Assembly (NCBI RefSeq): GCF_963678635.1
Contig: NC_087069.1
Location: forward strand, 6,369,472 to 6,433,471
Direction: 5' to 3'
DNA: 64,000 nt
Source of the DNA: Symsagittifera roscoffensis
Lineage: Eukaryota > Xenacoelomorpha > Acoela > Convolutidae
A model generated the notes under the pieces. That model did no database searches and was not told where the DNA came from. It saw only the letters and a list, made by a program, of their open reading frames with translations. Of this stretch, positions 33,804 to 46,486 are shown in pieces. A program made the position numbers and the translations under genes. Position 1 is the stretch's first letter. Every line of letters begins with the position of its first letter.

Positions 33804-36800
33804 TAGACACAAGTCATAATTGTGACCGACTGCCATAAAAGTAGCACCAAATTGCAAGAACATCAAACAGTTTTAGCAACCCTAAGAGTGATGCATTCTG
33901 AAATATATTAATAAACTGCCAAAACAAATAAAATAAGGATAGTCGGTTTCTATGCAAATAGCAAATAGTGTTCCGACCAATATCTTAGAAAATACAACAA
34001 AAATATTTTTTTTTTCAATTTTTTTTCTAAGTTTCCCTAGATAATGTGATAAAAAAATCTGAACAAAAAGTAAGGACTTGACATATTCGACATTCATAGT
34101 GAAATAAGCAAAGTTGAACAAAATTTTTGTAAAAAAAATCAAATATATATTCAATTTTGTTGGCAGTTTTTTGAACTTGGCAGCAAAAATTCGTTTTGCT
34201 CCAGTAAAACTAAACTTTTAAGGTTTAAATTAAATCATTTTGAGCTGTTTAGCTATTAAAATCAACTTTTGTAAGCCAGCGCGCTCGCTTTGGTTGCTCG
34301 AATTAGGACCTAAAAATCAAAAATGTTAAGTGTTGTTCTCAATACTGTGACACTTTTTCGAAAATTTTCATTGTCTCTTGAATCACAGCTGAATGGGCTT
34401 CAACATGATATGCAATTCAATTCATTCCGATGATTATTCGTCATGCCTGACTTTGCACAGAAAAACAAAAAAAGACAAAAATAAAAGACAGCCGAATACA
34501 AAATTCCTTCCCATTTTTCAAGTCGGAGCAACAAGTTGTTAATTTTTCTTTTTTCTGAGGCATTGCTAGTAGACAGGCTGAAATAAGCCTATTGGTACCA
34601 TGTCAATTTGGTGTTACTATTTTTTTTTGATGCCGATTGGATCAGTTAAACAGAATCTGTAAGCAACTCCTCTTAGTATTCTTATAATAAAACCGGGTTT
34701 TGAGAACAGCATATCGTTTTAGAGGGATGAAAGATGATTCCTATTTACAACCAAAAAATCTAATTCCAAAAAACCCAATTTATTTTTCCCAGTTTTCATG
34801 TCAGTTAATTTAATCAGATATTTAAACACACACAAAAATAGGTTTATTATGAATTTCACTAATTTGAATATAACGGAAAGTCTGCCCAAAATACTGACCT
34901 GCACATTAAAATTACATTAGACTTGAATTGACTCAAATTAAAGCTAGCCAACAAAAAAAAATAACTGAAAAAAATTGAGCTTTCGAGAGAGAAATGTATC
35001 AGGTTAAAGTGGAAATTTGTCAAGTTTTTGAGAAAACTCATCAAGTTTTTGCGGAAATTGATCAAGTTTTTGCACCATTTCCGAATTCTTAATTTGAGAA
35101 TACAAATCGATTTTTAGCGAATTAATTCCAACTGACCTCTGAAAGTGCAGATAAAACTAAGTGCATTCATAAATGCATTCATAAATACAACTAAGCCAAT
35201 TCATGAATAAAAATTTGATTTTTTCCAACCCTGTAGCTCGACAATTTAATGATTTTTTTATATAGCAAGAAAATGTGATTATGATAATGACGGTTTTTGT
35301 GAAAAAAAAACAAAATTTCAAGACTTATGATTTTGTCGTAGTCTTGGTTTAAGCGCAGCAATATGCAGATTTGTTCAATTTAGCGCCGAAAAAGTAATTT
35401 ACTGGAAGAAGAATTATTTCAATTTTCCAGTCAAAACCCCAATCGATTTTGCGTCCGTTATAGAAATCTGACAGGGGCTATTCTCATGCGCAAAGGAACG
35501 AATGGGCGAAAAAAACTCGTGAGCGAAGGACAGAAAACAAAAGTAGTCGAATGTCAATTTTTAAAAAGAAGCAATTGCCTTTCAATTAAAATGAATTAAA
35601 AGAAACAATATTTTGCTTCTTTCATAAAGAAATGGCCCTTGAAATATAAAATTTGTTCAATTCGGTGGCAGTCAGTGACAAATTGAAAAATTTCTGCCGT
35701 TTTTTTATTCAGCCAATATCAATATTCAGTCCCTGGAAAGGTTAACTTTCTTTCCAAGTTTTAGATTACTGAAATCTGAATGGCTGATTTTTAGTTTTGC
35801 GCATTCGGTCCTTCGCGTGTGAGGGATTCCACCAAATTTGACTACCTAAAGAAACAGTTTTGAGTGGCATAGCACAACTATTTTCATATTAATGATCAAC
35901 ACGACAATCGGGAACCGACCTTTTACCAGACCGACCTTTTACCAAAATAGTTATTACATAGACTTTTTACCTGACTCGATAAACAAAGTTGATTGATAGA
36001 AATAATGTCGCCGTTTAGTCTGGTTAAAGACAATGATTTCACGGTTTCTCAGCGAATTTTTGTTTGTTCTAAACCGCTTCCATTCTAATCTTCCTCTAAC
36101 TTAAACTTATCTTAATTGAATTTTTGCATTGTGGTCTGGTGAAACGTTGGTTTGGTAAAAGGTCGGTCTGGTAAAAGGTCGGTCTGGTACAGTACCTAGT
36201 CCCACGACAATTACTCGAGCATTTAAAGTCAATTCCTAACAATTTGACACTATTACTGCGTTTTGGTACATCAAGTTTTCTTTAATTAAAAGAAAAAAAC
36301 AAGATATTATGAGCACCTACGAGATTCCACTGAAAGGATGCTTTTGAAATTTTAATTTAGAACTTTTGCTTTTCTTTGTTGTTTAGTTGACTCAACAATG
36401 AACTTTCGATCTTAGTGAATGATTTTTGTTAGCAGCTTTTTGATAAATAATTTATTTCAATATTTTTGGAGCTTTATTCAAATTTCGTAATTTTCAATTA
36501 GACCATAGTATACATGGGAGTTGGAAAAGAATCAATTAATGCAAACTAACTGGAAAAGTGTTTTATTTTAAAAAAGTCTCAAATTTTTGACTTCAACAAG
36601 AATATATCATTCCTTGAAACTCTAATAAATTACTGGAACAGTTTATTAGCGATTTTTTCAAAGTAAAATTAACTCTATTTGAGATGACTTGATTGATTGG
36701 TATTTTTTTGAGCTGGCAAATCTGAAAATTAAATCCTATTTTGATACTAGAGTTCAATCACGTTCTTCGTGAAATTCACAATTTTGCTGATTAAAAGTGG

Positions 36801-37465
36801 AGTCTGATTTCCATTCAACAAAAAAAAACAATGTAAATGAAAAAGAAATCAAAATTCAAACCGCGAAAAATTTGAGCCTGAATAAATTTTAGAGTTTTCA
36901 CGTAAAAAAGAAGAAACTTCTTCTTTATTATGTCAAACGACCTATATAAAAGTGTTCACTATGATTATCGATTCTTAACAGCATCGGAACTGAATTGGCT
37001 CCCAGCGCTGTCAACCAATTTGATTGTTCGTTCTATGAAATTTGAAAAATTAGAGCTTGCAAAATCGTGAAGCAATTTTTTCTGAATGAACAAAAAATGG
37101 CCTTAAAAAGCGAGAAATGCAATTGCAACAACATTTAGTCTTTTTCAACGTTTTTTTTTCAGATAGTCAGCGCATCTTGCGTAGATACTTGTTAGTTGTT
37201 TTGTAAATACAAGGAAACTCATAATTTGATTTGACTAAATTGGCTGTTTTTCTAACGGTTGTCATAAAATGACTGTTTTTGATTCAAGCACGAATTTCTT
37301 TAATTTCACGTGACTGTCTTTTGTCATTTAAACTTCATCAGATAGGACCTATTTTTTCAAAAAAAAAACTTGATATTTCTGACTTTTCTTGATGATAGAA
37401 AGGCTTGATTTGTTGAGCCAAACTTTTTGAATCCACCCTCAAGTTGTAAATTGAGAAATGTTTAC
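33804..37465. other. Long intron upstream of E21
   Basis: No exon seen in 3.6 kb apart from the MITE at 35914-36190. AT-rich, short ORFs without domains. Confidence 0.6.
35914..36190. mobile_element. MITE with repeated terminal motif
   Basis: Inverted ends each contain two copies of ACCGACCTTTTACCAG or its complement. No coding potential. Confidence 0.72.
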
Positions 37466-37569
37466 CTCAAATGATCCGCAGTCGTTCTCCCCGTTGCAGA
37501 CCAGGTTCGTCCCCCCTGGGTCAGCATCCACACACCTGTTGGCTGTCTCGAAACACTCGTATTGCTTCT
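37466..37569 (-). CDS. Exon E20: middle of an LDLa module
   Basis: A 104-base exon, phase 1 in and phase 0 out, acceptor TTGTTTCAG, donor GTAAAC. It reads YECFETANRCVDADPGGTN, then CNGENDCGSFE. It is the central part of a module spread over three exons; DELGC at the start of E21 closes it. Confidence 0.83.
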
Positions 37570-37689
37570 CTGAAACAAACAAAAACATAAGTAAAAAATC
37601 TATTTAGGGAAAAGCGCTGTTTTTACACAACGGTTGGCAATAATTTATCGTTGTCATGGAATCATAAATGGTTCCACAGAAGACATATG

Positions 37690-37815
37690 GGCTCTTTTCC
37701 AGTTTTCCATCCCCTTGTAAAACTACGAAATAAGGCGTTCAAGAATTGTTCACGCGGTTTTTTGCATATAAGAAATGTTGTGAAAACTTGTTCACTTGTT
37801 CACGCTGGCATGTTT
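37690..37815. repeat. GTTCAC dispersed repeat
   Basis: GGGCTCTTTTCCAG, GAATTGTTCACGCGG and TTGTTCACGCTGGCATG match the copy at 14240. Confidence 0.65.
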
Positions 37816-37940
37816 TAAAGCAATTTATACATTGAGGCGAAGCTTCACTGCGCAAAAACTTACGAGAACACGAGCAAAAAGCAGCTCTATCAAGTAAAAT
37901 AAGAAAAGTAGAAATAAGCCTCGAATTAGGAAAAACTTGG

Positions 37941-38020
37941 CTATGTGTAAGAGTCGAATCTGCGACCTACTGCAATCAAGATACTTTGAGTCTCACGCAA
38001 TAGCCACTCAGCGACGCAAG
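37941..38020 (-). repeat. tRNA-derived sequence
   Basis: CGCTGAGTGGCTATTGCGTG and GGTCGCAGATTCGACTC resemble A and B boxes of a polymerase III promoter. Confidence 0.5.
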
Positions 38021-38719
38021 CTTAACAACCGAAAAATACTAGTCATGAATAAAACAGCTACATATGCTAATCAATTTCCAATGCCATTCAGCAAAATTGG
38101 CACCAAATACAATTAGACTCAATTTCGCCAGTAATAATTTGGAATAGAACAAACTGAAGGCATCCACGCTAACTTTGCATGTAACAAGTCGCAAAGCATA
38201 AAACCACAATATGTATAAATCATGCATTTCAAAAAATTGCCAGACATAATAAGTTAGAAAATTTTTGAAATCGAGTTTTCATTATTGTTATGTTGTTTGA
38301 AACAAATCATTTTTTTCGGTTCATTTGATGAATTAAAAATGCATCAACAGTGTTTACTTATTACTGTTTGAATATCAGAGCACATGCTATGAAAATACTG
38401 TAGAGGTGCCCCATAAGTGTTAGCAAAAATTGGAATAGGTGAAGAAAAAAAAGAAATTTCGTACTAATATACTCGCTTGGCTAGTGTAAAAATGAAAAAG
38501 TAATTTTAAATAGTTTTTCATTTTTGTTTTTAGAAAAAACTTAAAAAGGGGCTGAAAAAGGGCTGTCGTGTGCCCTGCCCTAGGGCCCTATTTTTGAAGA
38601 GCATGAATTTTTTATGTTTTCGCTTTTTTTTTAATTAACCAGCCAGAGGCCTAAGCCGAAGGTTAACTATTTAAGGTTAACTAAGCTATGGCAACCTTAC
38701 AAGATGTCACCTTGTAAAT

Positions 38720-38795
38720 TGCGGCGAGCGTGCGATTTGAACCCGCAAAAATATGGTTGCTGGGCAGCATCACTACCGATGCGCCACAACACCAC
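38720..38795 (-). repeat. tRNA-derived sequence
   Basis: GTGGCGCATCGGTAGTGATG and GCGGGTTCAAATCGCACGC resemble A and B boxes. It could be a tRNA pseudogene or SINE head. Confidence 0.55.
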
Positions 38796-39118
38796 ACAGA
38801 TTGCAATCTTACATTATAAATGCCGTTCAAAAATTTTTAGCAAAAATGTTGGACTATGTGGTTATGAGACGAAAATGTTTTTTTTTTCTCGCGCTTTTTA
38901 AAATTTTTTTAAAAATTTCAGGAGTTTTTAGGCTTAAAACTCACTTTTTTCCCATGAATCAAACAAACATTTTAATTATACTTTTCAACTTATTTTTCTC
39001 ATGCCGATTGGTTCATCAATTATGGTACAAGGTATTTCTGAATGATTGCTGTGAGCTTCTTAAATTTTCCGAGTTATCTTTTTTGCGGCTGTCATATATA
39101 TTACGCAACGTGTCCTAC

Positions 39119-39313
39119 CTCCGCAGGTGTTTGCCAGTTTGTCATCGCAGTTGATCTCGTCTCCGAAGTTGTCGCAGTCGTTGTAGCCATCGCACAGTTT
39201 GCTAGTGGCCACACATCCAGCTGTGTTGTCTGCTGGAAGGACATTAGTCGCACCCAGTCCACAGTAGAATGAGGACGAGTCACAGGACTGCGTGGTCGAC
39301 GTACCAATGAAGC
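39119..39313 (-). CDS. Exon E19: LDLa module plus start of next
   Basis: A 195-base phase 1-1 exon, acceptor TTTTTCAG, donor GTAGGA. It encodes one LDLa module with a longer first half (SSFYCGLGATN and CVATSKLCDGYNDC), ends it with NFGDEINC, and begins another (NTCG) that continues through E20 into E21. Confidence 0.84.
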
Positions 39314-39510
39314 CTGAAAAAGTGACCCAAATTGTTCTAACTTTTCACAAAAAAAAACGGTTTTTTTTTTCATTCTCCACTTTTTTTTGAGTTCGCAGAA
39401 ACATATGTAGTTACTGAAAGCTCTTCGTAAATTTAATGTTAAATAAATTCAGTTTTATAAAATACTGAATCCGGAAAGCTAAAAGTTATAGTGCTTGAAA
39501 ATTGACAATA

Positions 39511-39675
39511 GCCAGGTCGAGGAGCTCGACTTGTGTTTCGACTCTCTCGACCGAAATCAAGAATGTTGACTTAGTGCTCGACTTAAATAGCTTCTCGACA
39601 GCGGAATTTCAGTCGCAAAACTGCACTTGCTCGACTTTCAAAGTCGAAACATAAGTCGAGCACCTCGACCCGGGC
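39511..39675. mobile_element. Short MITE
   Basis: Inverted ends GGTCGAGGAGCTCGACTT and complement, about 165 bases, with several TCGAC motifs inside. Confidence 0.65.
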
Positions 39676-40153
39676 AACATACACAAGGACAGCCGGCTGC
39701 TGTGCAACAAAGCGCAAGAAAGTTCGATCATGATCGATTTAAAAATGAACACCGTGGACAGATACACAAGTCTGAGCGCAATTCGAGCTCGTAATGATAT
39801 ACTGCCAATAAAAAAAATTGATCAAAAATTTTTCGTGCAGCAGAACTATCAAGCACTAAAACTTTTTGCTTTACTGATTCAGTATTTTATAATACTCAAT
39901 TTGTTTTGCATTAAATTTAAAAAGAGTTTTCAGTGCCTACGTATGTTTCTGAAATGGCGAATGTTCAAAAAACAGTTTTTGTGAAAACTTAGAACAATTT
40001 TGAGAAAAAAAAAACAATTTTTGACCAAAAATTTAACTGTTCTCGAGAAAAATGGAAAGTGATCTCATAACAATATATTCCTTATACTTTTTTATGTCTA
40101 TTACCTGACGTCAAATGACTTCAAATGCGAGTACTAAGTTCTCTGACACTTAC

Positions 40154-40282
40154 ATCCGTGTTCGTCCTCTCCGAGGTCGCAGTCTTTGTACCCGTCGCAC
40201 TCTGCACCCTCCGGGACACATACATTAGAGCCATTGTTGCAGTGGAAATGGTCCTTGTTAGCCCCACATGTACCGAAAGCAC
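40154..40282 (-). CDS. Exon E18: LDLa module
   Basis: A 129-base phase 1-1 exon, acceptor CTCTTGCAG, donor GTAAGT. The LDLa module reads [17 protein letters not shown], then [15 protein letters not shown]. The spacing is typical; the serine of SDE is Glu here. Confidence 0.84.
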
Positions 40283-41557
40283 CTGCAAGAGAAAGTGTTG
40301 TATTTACAACTGGTGGTACGTAAACCCACAGAAAGTATAGATCAGCCGAAGTATAAACCAGCCGAAGTATACACCAGACGCTGCATCAACCAGTCAAAAA
40401 CACTTAGGTATTATGTAGTAGTTGTGTAATAAGTATGTGACAGCCACAAAAATTATGCAATTTCATTCATATGATTGCGAAGTGACAAAAATAGAAAAAA
40501 AAATTGATTATCCAATGAAAAATATACAGATTTTAGAAATTGTAATTCAAGTTTTTTTTACAGTAATACTTCGATTATGACCGTTAGATAATCGAATAGC
40601 ATTCATTTTGTTTTGTAAAGAATTTATACAGTACATCTTCGATATATAATCACTAAGGTTAAATAAGATCCTTTTACTGCGCTCATTAGGCATAATTTTA
40701 GCTGAGCGCGTGGGCAAACTGTGCATTTAGTCGCGCATAGTTTGTCTTGTCTTGTGTTGTTTGATTTATTGATGAAATTCAATTAAAATTTGTTATGCTG
40801 TTTTGGTCACTGTCGCAGTTGGAGTCTTCCTTGATGCGCAGCTGCTGGTTTGTCGGACTGCTTCTTCACTTCAGCCGAAGAAGTTTCAGCGTGAAAAAAA
40901 ATTGTTCAGAAAAATATTCAGAGTACAATTTTTTAAATTGTTTTTGGATCTCCTTAACTATTTCACTCCATTGCAAAAGGGGGAAATTTGTTAATCAGCT
41001 CAATATCTGCATACGTCTTAACATTGCTCCATTTCTCAATAGGGTGACGATTTTTTACTAGGTATCATAGAGGGGTTTGGGCTCGTAGTTCAAGAGACTC
41101 CGTTGTTCATTTTTTTATTTTTATAATTTTGTGTTCACTCAAAGATATATTTTGCTCAATTTGAATTCAAATTTTTTTTCTTGTTTTCAAAATGTACGAT
41201 TTTTTAGAAGAGCAAAACTTATTTTTTAGGCAATATAATAGATTTTTTTGTCCTTCAAAATCGATTTTCAACAGATTATCTGCAGATTATATACAGGCTG
41301 TTTTTTATACAGATAATCTAGGTATCATATACAGATTATATACAGGGGACTGTATATAATCCTTCATACATTTTGGTGAAAAAAATCAATTCTATCTGTA
41401 ATGATCGACAATAGTTCGTAAAATGGTAGTCGATAAATCAATGGTTAAAGAGAAAACTTCTTGACTGGCTTATATACTCTGCGCATTTTCGGTTGGCTTA
41501 TATTTTGGCTGGTTTATTCTCACACGAATTTAAGGCGTGAACAGTAAAGGTACTAAC

Positions 41558-41677
41558 AGTGTTGTTCGTCTGAGAAGTCGTGGCAGTCGTTGATTCCATC
41601 ACACAAAGTAGTGTTTTTCACACACTGCTGAGGGGTGGAGATCTTGCATCTGAACTCGTCATCATTACAAGTACCGC
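41558..41677 (-). CDS. Exon E17: LDLa module
   Basis: A 120-base phase 1-1 exon, acceptor AATTGTAG, donor GTTAGT. A canonical LDLa module: CNDDEFRCKISTPQQC, then CDGINDCHDFSDEQH. The six cysteines and acidic residues are in standard positions. Confidence 0.85.
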
Positions 41678-42225
41678 CTACAATTATAAATTAAATTCTA
41701 GGGGTATATATTGGTACTGAAAATTCCGAAGGTACCTTTAAAAAAGTTAAATCATCGGTCATGCAAAATGGGTATCTTCTTAAAACCGTACCAAACAGGA
41801 TACCCTTTGGGTAATCAGGCGGTCGAATCTTTGGGGGGGGGGGGGGGGGGGGGTGGGGGGTGTGAGGTTAAATTTGCTTAACTGAATGTAGTATACACTT
41901 TGCTTAACTGAATGTAGTATACACTGAATTCATATACACTTTTACTGAATGTAGTAAAAGTGTATATTTCAAAAAGTTTTCCACAGAGTCGAGAAAATTG
42001 GTCAGAATATTTTTTGTTTTTCAGTTAAATCAGTAACCACCAATTTGGATCGTTCTCGATTTCATATTGCATTGATAGTTTGCTTAAGCTATTAAATCCC
42101 TTTTTAGGGTTTTCTCTAGTCGCCAATGTTGCTACCAAAAAACCGGTAAAAGTGAGTAAAATTTTTTTTAACCATGATTGTCGGTGTTGGAATTTTTTAA
42201 GTTCAAATCTATATTTTGTGCTTAC

Positions 42226-42377
42226 AGCCTATTTCGTCAACGTAGGAGTTTGTATAGAAGCAGTCGTTGTCGCCATTGCACGTGTCTCCAGATGCGATGC
42301 ATTTCTGATCGTCGGCACCTCCTATTGCCCCACAGTCGAACTGATTCGGGGCACAACCATTCGGCCCATTGGTACAT
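42226..42377 (-). CDS. Exon E16: LDLa module with long final loop
   Basis: A 152-base exon, phase 2 in and phase 1 out, acceptor CTTGTTCAG, donor GTAAGC. It starts by completing Gly-Cys of the previous module, then reads CAPNQFDCGAIGG and CNGDNDCFYTNSYVDEIG. The last loop is 11 residues. Confidence 0.82.
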
Positions 42378-42771
42378 CTGAACAAGTTCCATCCATCAAC
42401 TTATAAAAATGAGAATCAAAATTTTTGAGTTTTTTCTTTGAGTCCAGATTTGAATTTGGCCCCAAAAATTGATATTTGTAATTTTATTGTGAAACAGAAA
42501 CACATTGTATTCGAATGAAACCGAATGTTACATATTTTTCCAAAGAAATTTTTTTTATCGAATTGTACAAAAAGAACTTTTTATTTATGGAAGTCAACCC
42601 GGGTAGGTAAAACATTTCGCAGATTTAATATACAAGTAGAATTGTAATATACTTGTAGAACATAACGTATAATGATTCAGATTGAATTCTTAGACATAAA
42701 ATTACCAATAAATAATTCAAGTTTTTTGGAACCAAAACGGCGTTTAAAATAAACTTTTTTCAAGACAAATA

Positions 42772-43991
42772 CAGTGTTGTTCGTTATCCGAATGAATCGA
42801 ATAAAAGCTGAAGTTTAAAACGCGTTTTTCTCAAATTAGGTTGACTTTAAATAAAAAAATGATAAAAATGTGGTTGGATTTTCAACAGAATTAATATGAT
42901 GCAATTTATTTTGCGATTATTAGGTTTTTAAAACTAACCCCAAAAATGTCCATTTTTGAGTTTTTTGTCAATCAAAAACACGCCAAAACTTTTGGTTCAG
43001 TTGGTGACAAAAGTAAATAAAAGTGAGCCTTTTATATAGCCCAGCAAAATTTAAGAAGGTATAATTTCTAAAAATTGGCGCAAAACATAAGATTTGCTTT
43101 TAAATTTAAAAAAAGTGGTATTTTATCCAGTAAAGTTGACCATTTTTGGCTATCAAACAAAAATAAAATCAATAAAGCCAAACTGAGACAATTATGTATA
43201 TCCTTCTTATCAGGGGCAGATTTAGGGGAGGGGGGCAAGCAAACGGACGCTCCGCCCCCCCCCCCGCCCTCCAGGGATTCGACCCCCTGCTGTCCCAGAG
43301 GGTCCCCCCTTTGATACTTTTTAAGTTTTTAAGAAATCCTTTTTTGGCCGACCGACTCTAAAGTTTTTCTAAAGGCGCCTTCGGCGCGCATAGATACTTA
43401 TTTTGAGAGGGAGCTCGCGTCAAAAAACGCGACTTTTTTGGCAAAATTTTCCAAAAAGTGCCTAAAAACGGCTTTTTTGACCTGTTTTTTGTGCAGGCAA
43501 ATTTTTGAAAAAAAAAGCATTTTTAGGCATTTTTTGAAAATTTCGACCAAAAAATCGCGTTGTTTCGGCGCGCGCTCCCCCTTTAAAATTAGTATATATT
43601 GGCGCCCGGCCAAAAATGGTCGGTCGGCCAAAAATGGATTTCTTAAAAAGTACCAAAGGGGGGACCCTATGGGTCGGCAGAGGGTCGAATCCCTGAAAAG
43701 AAAGCGTTCGCCTCCCCCGCCCCCCTAAATCCACTACTGCTTTGATACTTTGTTGTCAGCAATTGAACCAATAGTTTTGAGATAAATTTTATTCGACTAA
43801 AAAACCGAAAATGGACGTTTTTGTGGTTAAATTTTAAGCCCAAATTTTGCAAACTAAATTGAACTATACTAATTTTGCTGAAATTTTAAGCAAGTCTTGT
43901 CGTCATCATTTTTTTGTCTAATGTCAACCCAATTTGATTAAATGCGTTTTAAATTTTATTGGTTTCGTCCGAATATTTTAAATCAGCACGG
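42772..43991. mobile_element. Tc1/mariner-like element with a nested insertion
   Basis: Ends CAGTGTTGTTCG and CAGCACGG with flanking TA. The interior is split by the hAT-like element 43211-43739, so this one inserted first. Confidence 0.72.
43211..43739. mobile_element. hAT-like non-autonomous element
   Basis: Ends CAGGGGCAGATTTAGG and the complement of CAGTAGTGGATTTAGG, resembling hAT terminal repeats. The interior has GC-rich inverted segments around GGCGCC. No convincing 8-base target duplication. Confidence 0.6.
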
Positions 43992-44501
43992 TAGTTGACC
44001 TCAATTCATTTTGTCTTGGTTTAAGGGAAGGATTAAGTCTGGGTTTACGCTTTAATAGGAAAATTATTGCGTTTTATTTATACCAAATTGAGCAAATTGG
44101 CAATTTTTAAACCTCCAAGCAAAGCCAAACGACTAACAATTACAAGTGAAACTTTTTTTGAGCTTAGGTTATGGATATATATATTTTTCAGATGGTATAA
44201 AAAGCATCAACCCAAAAATCCATTGCTGTTCACTGAAACTGCGAAATTTTTATGAAAAAAACACTTAGTAAAAATATGTCGGGCTTCTGATTTGCGAACA
44301 AAAAGCTTTAAATGGAGTTTGAATACATTCTGAAGGCAAATTTATTTTGTTAGAGAAATTTGAACACCGGTTATTAAAGTAAACTTGGCGTGCCGCACCA
44401 AAGGGACTAATTACACAAGCTAAGCAGCACACATCTCACATGCAAGTCGCTACACCCCGGTTCTAATCTATCCAAGGACGTTAAATGCCACTTGCACCCA
44501 C

Positions 44502-44631
44502 CCAATTTCGTCGGCGAAGTCTCCGCAGTCGTTGTCCCCGTCGCACACCTCTCTCCCACCTCCTCCAATCATTTTGACACACCTGTTGCGATTCGGACAC
44601 TTGTATTCACCCTCGCCACACCCATCGTCGC
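44502..44631 (-). CDS. Exon E15: LDLa module
   Basis: A 130-base exon, phase 1 in and phase 2 out, acceptor CACTTTCAG, donor GTGGGT. The LDLa module has YKCPNRNRCVKMIGGG and CDGDNDCGDFADEIG. I chose the phase-2 donor because E16 has a phase-2 acceptor and the join recreates the recurrent DE-hydrophobic-GC ending. Confidence 0.82.
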
Positions 44632-45137
44632 CTGAAAGTGTTCATACAATAGGGAACTACAATTTACAAAAACGTGCTTCAAATTTGCTCACTTGATCAC
44701 TACGAAAGGCGGTTAAATCTGTTCACTTGTTCACACTCTTATGTTTTATTGCTATGTTTAAAATAACATAAATTCGGTGAAGTCATTCTAAAAAGGTTTT
44801 CGTTAGCCCAATTTTAGAAAAAAAAATCAAGCGGATTACTGCTAAAGAGTTGTTTTTTTTTCTCGAAAATTGGCCTGTGGCGTAAATAACTTTCGATACA
44901 TTTTAGTTTTGTTTCAGTTTAAGAACGTCAAAAATCACTAAAAATAGGCGTTTGTAATTTTTTCAGATAAATTAAGTGAGAGAAGAACTAGGCACATAAG
45001 TGAGTTCTAGGTGAATAAGACGACCAGCCATTAAGACGACAGGACATTAAGACGACAAATAAGCGTTATTACATGTAAATTTATCATTTCGAATTTAAGC
45101 TGTTCAAATTTATCAGAAATACAATGTGCAGAATCTA

Positions 45138-45304
45138 GCGTCGTCTCAAAGTCCCATCAAAAACAGTTGTCGTATTAACGGCTGTCGTCTTTTTGCCGGT
45201 CATCGTTTTCAAGATACCTTACATGCATCTTGAAAACAGTGACCGGCAAATAAGGCGACAGCCGTTAAGACGACAAGTGTTTTGATGGGACTTTGAGACG
45301 ACGC
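45138..45304. mobile_element. Palindromic MITE, TA target
   Basis: 167 bases that fold into a hairpin with arms of about 80 bases (GCGTCGTCTCAAAGTCCCAT and complement), flanked by TA. A related ATTAAGACGAC motif recurs at 45015-45060. It ends 42 bases from the donor of exon E14. Confidence 0.8.
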
Positions 45305-45346
45305 TACACGCAATTCTTGGCATATAGATGGAAAAGGAGTGCTTAC

Positions 45347-45475
45347 AATGGTCTTCGTCACTGAAGTCGCCGCAGTTGTTGAGTCCGTCGCAGAAGTAAT
45401 TCGGAGTTGTGATGTCCACACATGTAGAGTCCTTTCGACACAGCCACTCATCGACGTCACAGTTAATAGTCGCAT
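45347..45475 (-). CDS. Exon E14: LDLa module
   Basis: A 129-base phase 1-1 exon, acceptor TTATTTAG, donor GTAAGC. A canonical LDLa module: CDVDEWLCRKDSTC, then CDGLNNCGDFSDEDH with the closing Cys across the junction. A palindromic MITE ends only 42 bases beyond the donor. Confidence 0.85.
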
Positions 45476-46286
45476 CTAAATAAATATCAGCTGAGAGAAA
45501 TTAACTGTGTTTTAATCGTTCTTGCCAAATTGTTAGCAATTTTCTATTCAATTAACAAATCTTAACGAAGTCAATTAACACAAAGTTGATCTTTTTGACG
45601 TCAGCAGCTTTTTTTACTCATTTAAGTGCGTAAAAAACCGTGTCAAAAATTCTAATTAATCTAAAAACGACATTTTTTGATTGCGAATAATTTGCTATAG
45701 GTCGCAGATAATGGCAGCAATTCGGCCCTATCTATATAAATTCAAGATAAGCACAATTTAACCGCTATTGAAATGTCAAACATACAAGCTGCTCAGCTTT
45801 TAAGGTGCAGCGCTGTTTTGCACCTATGATTAAGAGCTACATGCTATTTTTTGTGCTGAGATTTTTCCTCGTTTGCGGGCAACGCGCAAAGATTATTGAC
45901 GAAAGAAAAAAAACATACTTAGATGCATTTGTAAACTAAGTTTTCAAAGCAAGCGCGCGCCAAAAATGACTGCAAAAATCGTATTTTACAAAAAAAATCG
46001 GAATTTTATAGAAATTAACTTCAAATTTTGTGCCATTTTGTGCCAACTTCAAATAATGGTTTTTTCTTTTTTTATAAGAAAGCTATAAAAATCAAAAACT
46101 GACTTAGTCTAAAAACCTTAAAAATAGTTGAACCCTGAGTGGCTCTTACGTTAAGAGCAACTTAGATACATTTTAGGCGAATTATTCAGTTTTTTTATTT
46201 TTCAGTACCCTCACAAAACGAGAAAAAGACCAAAACTTCAGCTCCGAAAAAAATTCCTGCAAACACTGGTTCTGCTTTTCACTTAC

Positions 46287-46410
46287 CTTTACATCCCAAT
46301 TCGTCCTCGAATCCAGTACTGCCGCAGTTGTTCACTCCGTCACACGTCTCTGTATTGGCACCAGAGTGAAAAGAATCGATACACTTGTCGAAATTGAACG
46401 TACCTGCCGT
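46287..46410 (-). CDS. Exon E13: remainder of LDLa module
   Basis: A 124-base exon, phase 0 in and phase 1 out, acceptor GAATTTCAG, donor GTAAGT. It reads FDKCIDSFHSG, then CDGVNNCGSTGFEDELGC. The cysteine before DG is kept, the Asp before the fifth Cys is Asn, and the last loop is 10 residues. Confidence 0.82.
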
Positions 46411-46486
46411 CTGAAATTCATCACATATCAAGTTTGGCGGAACCCTTCATGCCAGGAAAATCAAATGTCCAAAAAGAAAACAAATA

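Noticed and set aside
41833-41860. Long G run, considered as G-quadruplex regulatory site
   Set aside because: A plain homopolymer in an intron, like the C run at 557-572; prone to assembly error and no gene context.
43438-43734. Overlapping ~90-codon ORFs on both strands
   Set aside because: Inside the palindromic hAT-like element; composition reflects inverted repeats, not coding.
44380-44475. Possible tRNA-like A and B boxes on the plus strand
   Set aside because: Only GGTTCTAATCT is B-box-like; the A box is poor and no stem structure is evident.
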